Assembly (NCBI GenBank): GCA_018895795.1
Contig: JAHINZ010000178.1
Coordinates: 1 to 18,788, forward strand
From: Alphaproteobacteria bacterium
GTDB taxonomy: Bacteria; Pseudomonadota; Alphaproteobacteria; Caulobacterales; Caulobacteraceae
DNA: 18,788 nucleotides
Reading direction: 5' to 3'
Shown: positions 1-6,234 of the stretch, in pieces
Layout: every line of letters begins with the position of its first letter
Position numbering within the stretch: the first letter of the stretch is position 1
The notes under the pieces: model-generated
Seen by the model: only the letters and a program-made list of their open reading frames with translations
What the model was told of the DNA's origin: nothing
Database searches by the model: none
Made by a program: the position numbers and the translations under genes

Positions 1-695
1 AGCAGGGCGGCGCGGGCCCGCTCGGCGACCACCGGCGGCACGATCTTGCGGTCCAGGGCGCTTTGGGCCAGGTCGAGCGCGGCCGCCCAATCCCCCGCCT
101 CAAGCCGCGCCTCAAGCAAGGCGCGCCAGGCCCAGCGGGCGGTGCGCGCCAGGCCAAAGGCGGTTTCGGCGTGACGCACCGCGGACAGCTTGTCGCCCTC
201 GGCCAGCGCCGTCTGCATCAAGCCGCGAAGGCCGGCCAGACGCATCTCCGGAAACCCCAACATGGCGGTGTAGGCGGCCTTGGCGGCGGCGTGATCGCCG
301 GCGGTTTCGGCGGCCTGGGCGGCGAGGACGCGAACCAGGGCCGGCGTATCCTCCGCCAGATCAGCCGCCTTCTGGGCCAGCCGACGCGCCTCGGAGCCGT
401 CGCCCGCAGCGACCGCGAGAAAGCCGCGCGACAGGGCCTCGACGCCTTGCTGGCGCTTGCTTTCGGCGCGGGCGCGGGCCGCCCGACGCGGCGCCTCTAT
501 CACCCAGATCAGGCCTCGCCACAGCATGGTGGCCAGCAGCGCGGAAAACAGGGTGAGGAGCGCCGCGGCGGCGGCGGTCATTTCGACCCGCCATCCCATC
601 CAGTCCAGATGCGCCCGGCCGGGCTCACCCATCAGGGCCAGGGTCGCGACCGCCACGGCCGAAACCAGGAAGAGAATGAAGGCCGCGCGGATCAT
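1..695 (-). CDS. hemY: HemY-like heme biosynthesis membrane protein (N-terminal part; runs off the left edge)
   Basis: The minus-strand reading frame opens with ATG at 695 and stays open to the window edge, giving about 231 residues without a stop, so the gene is partial. Two hydrophobic helices are visible, at about residues 3-22 and 40-63. A basic stretch follows, then an alanine-rich helical region rich in A/L/E that looks like tetratricopeptide repeats. This is the HemY_N plus TPR layout of the proteobacterial HemY family, an inner-membrane protein encoded with late heme genes. It is not the Bacillus HemY oxidase. Its exact role is unclear in the family; a scaffold for tetrapyrrole enzymes has been suggested. 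The start overlaps the stop of the upstream mitofilin-like gene as ATGA (692-695), which indicates translational coupling. Family assignment rests on layout and context, and the C-terminal half is not visible. Confidence 0.85.
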   Translation of the reverse strand, partial: MIRAAFILFLVSAVAVATLALMGEPGRAHLDWMGWRVEMTAAAAALLTLFSALLATMLWRGLIWVIEAPRRAARARAESKRQQGVEALSRGFLAVAAGDGSEARRLAQKAADLAEDTPALVRVLAAQAAETAGDHAAAKAAYTAMLGFPEMRLAGLRGLMQTALAEGDKLSAVRHAETAFGLARTARWAWRALLEARLEAGDWAAALDLAQSALDRKIVPPVVAERARAAL

Positions 696-1573
696 GGCGC
701 GACCCGGGAGACCTGGGCCAGGCCGGCCAAGGCGTCGGCGCGAATGGCCGCCACGTGGCGATCAACCTCCACCCGGCGCTCGGCCGCCGCCAGCCAGGCC
801 GCCAGAACCACGCGAGCGGGGTCGGGCAAGGTATCCAGCGTCCGGACCGCGCCCTCGATGTCGCCTTCATTGAGCAGGCCTTGAGCCAGGGCCAGCTTGG
901 CGTCCGGCGTCGTTCCCCGCGTCGAACCGATCTGACGGATGGAGACGACACTGGACAGGGCGTAGCGGATCCGGGCCAGCAGGTCGGCGTCTTCGCCCGG
1001 GTTGCGGGCCGCCGTGGCGGCGCGGCCGGCCAGGGCTTCGAACTCCGTGGCGAGACCGGCCCGCGTGGGCGCGCCGGCCTGAGCCAGACGGGCCAGGGCC
1101 CGAAGGTCGGGCGAGTTGGGCAACACCCGCTCCAGGCTGGCCAGTTCCTCGTCAAACGGACCGGAGGTCTGAGCCGCTTCGGCCAGAGAGGCGGCGGCGA
1201 GCGCGGCGGCGGCGGCGTCCAAAACCCCCCTCTGCCCCGTTTCCAGCGCCGCGATACGGGTTTCCAGCTGCGCGATCTCGACGGACGATCCGATCTCGGC
1301 GGGTGACGCGGCGTCGACGGGGAGCGGTGAGCCGATGGGCAGGCGGGCCGACGGCGGCGTCGCGCTGGCCGCGGCCTGAAGGGGGGCTGACCCCTCGCGG
1401 CGAATTGAAAACCATGGCGCGCTGAAATGCACGACCAAACCGCCGAGGATCACGCAAACGACACACAGGGCGGTGACCGCCCAGAAACCCGCGCCAAGAC
1501 CAGGCCGGCGGCGGGCATAGAGCGCCGGATCACTGGGCGCGACGATTTCGGCGGGATCTGGAACGGCGTTCAT
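692..1573 (-). CDS. Mitofilin/Mic60-like inner membrane protein (COG4223 type)
   Basis: The chosen start is ATG at 1573 (293 aa). A longer frame from 1666 would run back into hemD and adds unlike sequence. A GGAGG lies only 1 base from this ATG, too close to act as a normal ribosome site, so leader-poor or coupled initiation is likely. The protein has a short cytoplasmic N-terminus with an RRR motif, one transmembrane helix at about 28-50, and a Pro/Ala linker. A helical, probably coiled-coil region follows at about 97-135. The C-terminal helical domain (about 200-285) contains a run of the type R-x6-A-x-A-x2-L-x2-GD-x3-A-x3-L, as in the mitofilin signature. Alphaproteobacterial mitofilins are proposed ancestors of mitochondrial Mic60, which shapes cristae, and tend to sit beside heme genes, as here. 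Product names such as 'uroporphyrinogen III methyltransferase-like' are misleading, because no methyltransferase motif is present. It lies between hemD (43 bp upstream) and hemY (4-bp overlap). Family assignment is good; function in this cell is inferred. Confidence 0.8.
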   Translation of the reverse strand: MNAVPDPAEIVAPSDPALYARRRPGLGAGFWAVTALCVVCVILGGLVVHFSAPWFSIRREGSAPLQAAASATPPSARLPIGSPLPVDAASPAEIGSSVEIAQLETRIAALETGQRGVLDAAAAALAAASLAEAAQTSGPFDEELASLERVLPNSPDLRALARLAQAGAPTRAGLATEFEALAGRAATAARNPGEDADLLARIRYALSSVVSIRQIGSTRGTTPDAKLALAQGLLNEGDIEGAVRTLDTLPDPARVVLAAWLAAAERRVEVDRHVAAIRADALAGLAQVSRVAP

Positions 1574-1616
1574 GCCTCCATTCGTGCCCCACGCCGCCCG
1601 TCCGCGCAATGTTCCG

Positions 1617-2315
1617 CTATCGTGGAAGAAGATCCAGCAGGGCAGATTCGCGGGGTCGCGGCGCAAAGGTCACAGACCCGACAAGGCCGGCGCGCTGTGC
1701 GGCGGCCAGAGGCTCGGCCACGGCCGGCGACAGACACAAGGCTCGCAGTCCCGGCGCCGGCGCGGTCGCGAGCCCCCTGGCCAGCCCTCGCGCCGCGCGC
1801 GGCGAATGCAGAAGCACGGCGTCCAGGCTGGACATAAGGGCCAGCGTCTCGGCCGTCGGCGGGCGATCGGCGGCCGCGTAAACCGCCAAAGCCCGCGCGG
1901 GGTCGCCACTAAGGGCCAGCAGGGCCGGGAGGTCGGCGGCGGGCTGATCGGCGCCCGGGCACAACACCAGGCCCGGGCCGGTCGCGGCGATCAGCGCCGC
2001 CAGGGCCTCGACATCGCCATCGGCGCTGACGGGATCGGGAAATCCCGCCGCCTCGGCCGCCCGGGCCGTGGCCTCGCCCACGGCGAACACCCGAAAATCC
2101 CGCGCGGCTGTCAGCCGCGCGAAGGCCTCGACGCCATTGGCGCTGGTGAAGGCCAGGGCCGCCACCCCGGCAAGGTCGAGCGCGGGCCGCAGCGGGCGGA
2201 TCTCGAGCAGCGGATCGATCAGGGCCGTGAAGCCGCGCGCCTCGAGACGACGCGCCGTGGCCGCGGCGCCGGGCTGGGCGCGGGTGATCCAGACTGTTCC
2301 GCCGCCCGCGGTCAT
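1617..2315 (-). CDS. hemD: Uroporphyrinogen-III synthase
   Basis: The product is 232 aa, close to the usual 230-270 for this poorly conserved family. It would cyclise hydroxymethylbilane to uroporphyrinogen III with inversion of ring D, the branch point to heme, siroheme and corrinoids, in the cytosol. Family-like elements are an N-terminal beta strand leading into ITRAQPGAAATARRLEARG, the segment AFTSANGVEAFARL near residues 54-67, a central VGEATARAA, and LHSPRAARGLA in the second lobe. These match the two-lobed HemD fold. The ATG at 2315 lies 3 bp after the hemC stop (TAG read at 2321-2319), so the two consecutive enzymes are probably translated together. HemD is weakly conserved in sequence; the assignment rests partly on its position directly after hemC. 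Confidence 0.92.
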   Translation of the reverse strand: MTAGGGTVWITRAQPGAAATARRLEARGFTALIDPLLEIRPLRPALDLAGVAALAFTSANGVEAFARLTAARDFRVFAVGEATARAAEAAGFPDPVSADGDVEALAALIAATGPGLVLCPGADQPAADLPALLALSGDPARALAVYAAADRPPTAETLALMSSLDAVLLHSPRAARGLARGLATAPAPGLRALCLSPAVAEPLAAAQRAGLVGSVTFAPRPRESALLDLLPR

Positions 2316-2318
2316 CGC

Positions 2319-3287
2319 CTAGTGCGGCAGGATCAGGGCGTGGCCGCCCTCGGTCCGCACCGCGCCGCCCAGCGACAGGCCCAGGGCGCGCGCGGCGTCG
2401 ATGTCGTCGCTCCCATCCAGGGTGATCTCGCCTTGCCGACGGAAGCGCTGGACGCCATCGGGCGTCAGGGCCTCGACGATCAGCGACAGAAGCGGGCCGT
2501 CCAGGGTGGCATAGGCCCCGATCGCGGTGCGGCAGGAGCCTTCCAGCGCATAGAGGGCGCCCCGCTCGGCGGCGACGGCGATGGTGGTCGGCCGGCAGCG
2601 CACGGCCTCAAGCCAGGGCGCATTGACGTCGTCCAACCGGGTTTCGATGACCAGGGCGCCCTGGCCCGGAGCCGGCGGAGCCGCGATCGGGTCCAGCCAG
2701 CTCTTGGGCAGATCACCCAGGCCGAGACGATTGAGACCGGACTGAGCCAACAGGATGGCGTCGGCCTCGCCGCGTTCCAGCTTGTCCAGCCGCGTGCCGA
2801 CATTGCCACGGATCATGACCACGTCGAGATCGGGTCGAACGTGCAGGGCCTGGGCCTGACGACGCAACGACGCCGTGCCCAGCCGCGCGCCTTGGGGCAG
2901 ATCTTCCAGCCGCTCGCAGATATGGCTGATGAACGCGTCGCGCGGATCCTCGCGCTCGGGGGTCGCGGCCAGGATCAGGCCCGGCGGCAGTTCGGCGGGC
3001 ATGTCCTTCAGGGAATGGACGGCGCAGTCGATGCGGCCATCCAGGAGGGCTTCCTCGATTTCCTTGGTGAACAGGCCCTTGCCGCCGATCTCCATCAAGC
3101 GGCGATCCTGGATGCGGTCGCCGCTGGTGACGATGGGGATCAACTGCGCGAAGGAGTCGATCTCGGCCTGAGAGGCCCCGGCCGGCGCGCCGAGCGCGGT
3201 CGCGATCCGCGCCTGCATGAGACCCGATTGAGCCAGGGACAGCTTGGAGCCGCGGGCGCCGATGCGGATGGGAGGTTGCCGGGACAC
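2319..3287 (-). CDS. hemC: Porphobilinogen deaminase (hydroxymethylbilane synthase)
   Basis: HemC polymerises four porphobilinogen units into hydroxymethylbilane. The open frame extends upstream to 3725 but that part lies antisense to tsaD, so I start at GTG 3287, directly before SRQPPIRIGARGSKLSLAQ, the family's normal N-terminus. This gives 322 aa, a typical length. Visible signatures are the RIGARGSKLSLAQ substrate/cofactor loop (8-20), IGGKGLFTKEIE (67-78), HSLKDMP with the catalytic Asp95, LGTASLRRQAQ (136-146) with the paired arginines that bind propionates, and APGQGAL (206-212). EGSCRTAIGAY (249-259) carries Cys252, the residue expected to hold the dipyrromethane cofactor. All key residues are present. 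It is the first gene of the minus-strand heme cluster and diverges from tsaD across 73 bp. Confidence 0.96.
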   Translation of the reverse strand: MSRQPPIRIGARGSKLSLAQSGLMQARIATALGAPAGASQAEIDSFAQLIPIVTSGDRIQDRRLMEIGGKGLFTKEIEEALLDGRIDCAVHSLKDMPAELPPGLILAATPEREDPRDAFISHICERLEDLPQGARLGTASLRRQAQALHVRPDLDVVMIRGNVGTRLDKLERGEADAILLAQSGLNRLGLGDLPKSWLDPIAAPPAPGQGALVIETRLDDVNAPWLEAVRCRPTTIAVAAERGALYALEGSCRTAIGAYATLDGPLLSLIVEALTPDGVQRFRRQGEITLDGSDDIDAARALGLSLGGAVRTEGGHALILPH

Positions 3288-3360
3288 GGTCAGAACGTTA
3301 CCTGCGAGGACAAGATTGAAGCCAACGCTGCTACAGGAGCGGCGGGAACCCCGCAACCAA
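3288..3360. promoter_or_regulatory. hemC/tsaD divergent intergenic region
   Basis: This 73-bp gap separates the GTG of hemC (minus) from the ATG of tsaD (plus), so it should carry or border promoters for both operons unless they start inside the neighbouring coding sequence. On the plus strand GCTACAGG (3330-3337) resembles the Caulobacter housekeeping -10 (GCTANAWC) and TTGAAG lies at 3316-3321, but the 8-bp spacing is shorter than the 10-14 usually seen. On the minus strand I see no convincing pair. AGGAG (3335-3339) is too far from the tsaD ATG to be a standard ribosome site. Promoter positions are therefore unresolved. Confidence 0.4.
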
Positions 3361-4464
3361 ATGCCAAACTCGACGCCCCTCGGCCTGACCATCCTTGGCC
3401 TGGAGACCAGCTGCGACGAGACCGCGGCCTCGGTCGTCCGCCGCGCGGCGGACGGAACGGTCAGCGTGCTGTCCTCGATCGTCGGCACCCAGTTCGAGCA
3501 GCATGCGCCGTTCGGCGGCGTCGTCCCCGAGATCGCGGCCAGAGCCCATGTCGAGGCCATCGACGCCATCGCCACCGAGGCGATGCGGGCGGCGGGAATC
3601 GGCTTTGACCAGATCGACGGCGTCGCCGCCACCGCCGGGCCGGGCCTGGTGGGCGGAGTGATGGTGGGCCTGGCGTTCGGCAAGGCCGTGGCCCTGGCCC
3701 GCGACGTGCCGCTGGTGGCGGTCAATCACCTGGAGGGCCACGCCGTCTCGGCCCGCCTGGGCGCCGACATTCCCTATCCCTTCCTGCTACTGCTGGTGTC
3801 CGGCGGCCATTGCCAATTGCTGGAGGTCGCCGGTATCGGAGCCTGCACCCGCCTGGGCACCACCATCGACGACGCGGCCGGCGAGGCCTTCGACAAGATC
3901 GCCAAGTCGCTGGGCCTGCCCTATCCGGGCGGTCCGGCTCTGGAAAAGCTGGCGACAACCGGCGATGCGTCAAAATTCGAGCTGCCGCGCGCCCTGCTTG
4001 GCCGCAAGGACTGCGACTTCTCGTTCTCGGGCCTGAAGACCGCCGCCGCCCGGCAAGCCGAAAAGATCACCGACGAACAGTCGCGCGCCGACCTGGCCGC
4101 CGCCGTCCAGGCCGCCATCGCCCGCCAGCTGTCGGAACGCACCGACCGGGCGATGAAGCTTTATAGAGAGAGCCATCCAGACCAGTCGCTGCGCTTCGTG
4201 GTGGCCGGCGGGGTGGCGGCCAATGGCGCGGTCAAGGCGGCCCTGCGCAGGAACTGCGACGACAACGGCTTCAGCTTCGACGCTCCGCCGCTGGCCTATT
4301 GCACCGACAATGCGGCGATGATCGCCCTGGCCGGGGCCGAGCGGCTGGCCCTGGGGATCTTCGACGACCTGGACGCCGTGGCCCGCCCGCGCTGGCCGCT
4401 GGACGAGGCGGCCGCCCTGTCCCATCCCAGCAACAGTTTCGGCCGCAAGGGAGCCAAGGCATGA
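3361..4464 (+). CDS. tsaD: tRNA N6-adenosine threonylcarbamoyltransferase TsaD
   Basis: TsaD (formerly Gcp/YgjD) transfers threonylcarbamoyl from TC-AMP to A37 of ANN-decoding tRNAs, working with TsaB and TsaE; it is essential in most bacteria. I start at ATG 3361 (367 aa), since the in-frame upstream extension lies inside the hemC leader and is unlike the family. The ASKHA ATPase-fold signatures are clear: ILGLETSCDETAAS (11-24), FGGVVPEIAARAH (51-63), GPGLVGGVMVG (93-103), and NHLEGH with metal ligands His123 and His127. Further signatures are LLVSGGH (144-150), TIDDAAGEAFDK (168-179), a glycine-rich VVAGGVAANG (280-289), and YCTDNAAM with metal ligand Asp316. No key residue is missing. Its stop overlaps the gpsA start as ATGA, so TsaD and GpsA are co-translated. 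The C-terminal few residues are basic and variable. Confidence 0.97.
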   Translation: MPNSTPLGLTILGLETSCDETAASVVRRAADGTVSVLSSIVGTQFEQHAPFGGVVPEIAARAHVEAIDAIATEAMRAAGIGFDQIDGVAATAGPGLVGGVMVGLAFGKAVALARDVPLVAVNHLEGHAVSARLGADIPYPFLLLLVSGGHCQLLEVAGIGACTRLGTTIDDAAGEAFDKIAKSLGLPYPGGPALEKLATTGDASKFELPRALLGRKDCDFSFSGLKTAAARQAEKITDEQSRADLAAAVQAAIARQLSERTDRAMKLYRESHPDQSLRFVVAGGVAANGAVKAALRRNCDDNGFSFDAPPLAYCTDNAAMIALAGAERLALGIFDDLDAVARPRWPLDEAAALSHPSNSFGRKGAKA

Positions 4465-5456
4465 GCTTCAACCATGTGGGCGTCATCGGTGCCGGGGCCT
4501 GGGGTACGGCCCTGGCCCAGGTCTGCGCCCGGGCCGGCCTGACGGTCACCCTGCAGGCCCGCGAGGCCGAGGTGGTGCAGAGCATCGCGGAAAGGCGCGA
4601 GAACACCCTGTTCCTGCCCGGCGTCACCCTGGAGCCCGAGATCGCCGCCGTCGCCGAGATGGCGGCGCTGGCGTCCTGCGACCTGATCCTGGCCGTCGCC
4701 CCCGCCCAGCACCTGCGTTCGGCCCTGAAGGCCCTGGCCCCGCATCTGCGCGCCGGCGTCCCCGTCGTGCTGTGCTCCAAGGGTGTCGAACAAGCCAGCC
4801 TGAAGCTGATGACCGAAGTCGCCGCCGAGACCCTGCCGGACACGCCCCTGGCGGTGTTGTCGGGTCCCAGCTTCGCCGGCGAGGTGGCGCGAAGCCTGCC
4901 CACCGCCGTCACCCTGGCCTGCGAGGACGAGGCCCTGGGCCGGTCTATCGCCGAAGCCATCGCCACCCCCACCTTTCGCCCCTATATCGCCGCGGACATG
5001 ATCGGGGCCGAGGCCGGCGGGGCGGTCAAGAACGTGCTGGCCATCGCCTGCGGCGTCGTCGAGGGCAAGGGTCTGGGCCGCAGCGCCCACGCCGCCCTGA
5101 TCACCCGAGGCTTCGCCGAACTGACCCGCCTGGCCCTGGCCCTGGGCGCCAAGGCCGAGACCGTGGCCGGCCTGTGCGGCCTGGGCGACCTGGTCTTGAC
5201 CTGTTCCAGCCCGCAATCGCGCAATATGAGCGTCGGCCTGGCCCTGGGCGGCGGCATGACCCTGACCCAGGCCTTGGCCGGCAAGCTGTCGGTGGCCGAA
5301 GGCGTCGCCTCGGCCCCCGCCGTCCGCGACCTGGCCGCGCGCCTGGGCGTCGACATGCCGATCTGCCAGGCCGTCGCCGCCATCCTGGCGGGCGAAGCCG
5401 AGGTCGACGCCGCCATCGCCGGTCTGCTGTCGCGACCGCTGAAATCCGAAGCCTGA
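4461..5456 (+). CDS. gpsA: NAD(P)-dependent glycerol-3-phosphate dehydrogenase
   Basis: GpsA reduces dihydroxyacetone phosphate to sn-glycerol-3-phosphate, the backbone for phospholipids, in the cytosol. The start at ATG 4461 overlaps the tsaD stop, gives 331 aa (typical), and places the dinucleotide-binding motif GAGAWGTALA at residues 10-19. Other family marks are CSKGVE (105-110), LSGPSFAGEVA (133-143), KNVLAIACGVVEGKGLG (190-206) with Lys190 as the expected catalytic lysine, GLCGLGDLVLTCSS (237-250), and SRNMSVG (253-259), which contacts substrate. The longer frame back to 4299 is tsaD sequence read in another frame. It is the second gene of the tsaD operon. Confidence 0.97.
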   Translation: MSFNHVGVIGAGAWGTALAQVCARAGLTVTLQAREAEVVQSIAERRENTLFLPGVTLEPEIAAVAEMAALASCDLILAVAPAQHLRSALKALAPHLRAGVPVVLCSKGVEQASLKLMTEVAAETLPDTPLAVLSGPSFAGEVARSLPTAVTLACEDEALGRSIAEAIATPTFRPYIAADMIGAEAGGAVKNVLAIACGVVEGKGLGRSAHAALITRGFAELTRLALALGAKAETVAGLCGLGDLVLTCSSPQSRNMSVGLALGGGMTLTQALAGKLSVAEGVASAPAVRDLAARLGVDMPICQAVAAILAGEAEVDAAIAGLLSRPLKSEA

Positions 5457-5470
5457 TTAGGACCCCGCCG

Positions 5471-5752
5471 ATGCCCCTCTTCGCCATCACCTGCAAGGAC
5501 AAGCCCGGCGCCCTCGAAACGCGCCTGGCCACTCGCCCGGTCCATCTCGACTACCTCAAGGGCGCGACGGGCCTGAAGCTGGCCGGCGCCCTGCTGGGCG
5601 AGGACGGCAATCCGATCGGCTCGCTGCTGATCGTCGAGGCCGAGGATCAGGCCGCCGCCCAGGCCCAGGCCGACAACGACCCCTTCACCCTGGCCGGCGT
5701 GTTCGAAAGCGTCGAGGTCCGTCCCTGGCGCCTGGCGATCGGCGAACTCTAG
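5471..5752 (+). CDS. YciI-like protein (dimeric alpha/beta barrel family)
   Basis: This is a 93-aa protein starting at ATG 5471, 14 bp after gpsA. It begins with a short beta strand (LFAITCKDKP), has RPVHLDYL with His25, a glycine-rich AGALLGEDGNPIGSLLIVE hairpin, and ADNDPF with Asp70. This matches the YCII fold, in which a conserved His-Asp pair lines a small pocket. The family's substrate is generally unknown; some members are fused to, or act like, small dehalogenase or lyase-like enzymes. A YciI gene following gpsA is common in alphaproteobacteria as far as I recall, which argues for a conserved housekeeping role. A longer upstream frame from 4772 is only gpsA read out of frame. Cytoplasmic; no signal peptide. 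Confidence 0.88.
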   Translation: MPLFAITCKDKPGALETRLATRPVHLDYLKGATGLKLAGALLGEDGNPIGSLLIVEAEDQAAAQAQADNDPFTLAGVFESVEVRPWRLAIGEL

Positions 5753-5759
5753 GTCTTTC

Positions 5760-6125
5760 GTGCGAGACCTGCCTGACAACCCCGCCCGCCCCGCCGCGGG
5801 AACGCGCCTGTGCGCCCTGGACGAGATCACCTCGCCCGGCGCCAAGGGCTTTCGGTTTCGCCAGGACGAGGCCCTGTTCGCCGGGTTCGTCGTGCGACAA
5901 GGCGAGGTGGTGTTCGGCTATGTCGACAGTTGCCCCCACGCCGGCTGGCCGCTGGCGGGCTTCGCCGGGCGGTTCCTGACCCGCGACGACGATCTGATCC
6001 TGTGCGGCGGCCACGCGGCCCTGTTCCGGATCGAGGACGGCGTCTGCCTGGCGGGCCCCTGCCCGGGCCAGAGCCTGACGCCTTGGCCCGTGCGGGTCGA
6101 GGCGGGCGAGGTGCGCACCGCCTGA
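5760..6125 (+). CDS. Small Rieske-type [2Fe-2S] protein
   Basis: The frame starts with GTG at 5760, 7 bp after the YciI stop, and encodes 121 aa. The Rieske ligand pattern is complete: C58-P-H60 in DSCPHAGWPLA and C82-G-G-H85 in LCGGHAALFRIEDG, spaced 21 residues apart. Cys96 and Cys101 are extra cysteines that could form a disulfide or be incidental. The protein is the size of a stand-alone ferredoxin-type Rieske domain (like the NirD or BphF classes) and has no signal peptide, transmembrane anchor or oxygenase catalytic domain, so it is probably a soluble electron carrier or redox sensor. No oxygenase or reductase partner is encoded nearby. Fold assignment is firm; role and partner are unknown. 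It is the last gene of the tsaD-gpsA run. Confidence 0.88.
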   Translation: MRDLPDNPARPAAGTRLCALDEITSPGAKGFRFRQDEALFAGFVVRQGEVVFGYVDSCPHAGWPLAGFAGRFLTRDDDLILCGGHAALFRIEDGVCLAGPCPGQSLTPWPVRVEAGEVRTA

Positions 6126-6220
6126 CCCCGTGGCAATGTGTCGCTGCGCCGTCAGGATAGAGTTTACACCCGTTAGACATGTGATCGCCATGATCGGCCC
6201 GCGCGGAAACGATTTCCGAC

Positions 6221-6226
6221 AGGGAG
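6221..6226 (+). promoter_or_regulatory. Ribosome binding site fixing the MCP start
   Basis: AGGGAG sits 8 bases before ATG 6235. It favours this start over the in-frame ATG at 6130, which lies 5 bases after the Rieske stop and would add 35 residues unlike the MCP family. Confidence 0.7.
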
Positions 6227-6234
6227 ACGGGCAG

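Noticed and set aside
1572..3608. 678-aa plus-strand open frame
   Set aside because: It lies antisense to hemD and hemC, is Gly/Arg/Gln-rich with no recognisable domain, and is explained by G/C third positions removing stops from the opposite strand.
5471..6125. Possible undescribed redox or defence system from the YciI and Rieske genes
   Set aside because: Both follow housekeeping genes in a compact operon with native composition. No effector, mobile or toxin-like gene accompanies them, so only a single-gene curiosity is supported.
6131..6147. Possible sigma54 promoter (TGGCA...GCTGC) before the chemoreceptor gene
   Set aside because: The GG and GC dinucleotides are not 10 bp apart as required (9 or 12 here), so it does not fit the -24/-12 pattern.
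6163..6179. TTTACA and GTTAGACA as a chemoreceptor promoter
   Set aside because: The two elements are too close together to act as a -35/-10 pair, and no good -10 follows TTTACA at the normal distance.
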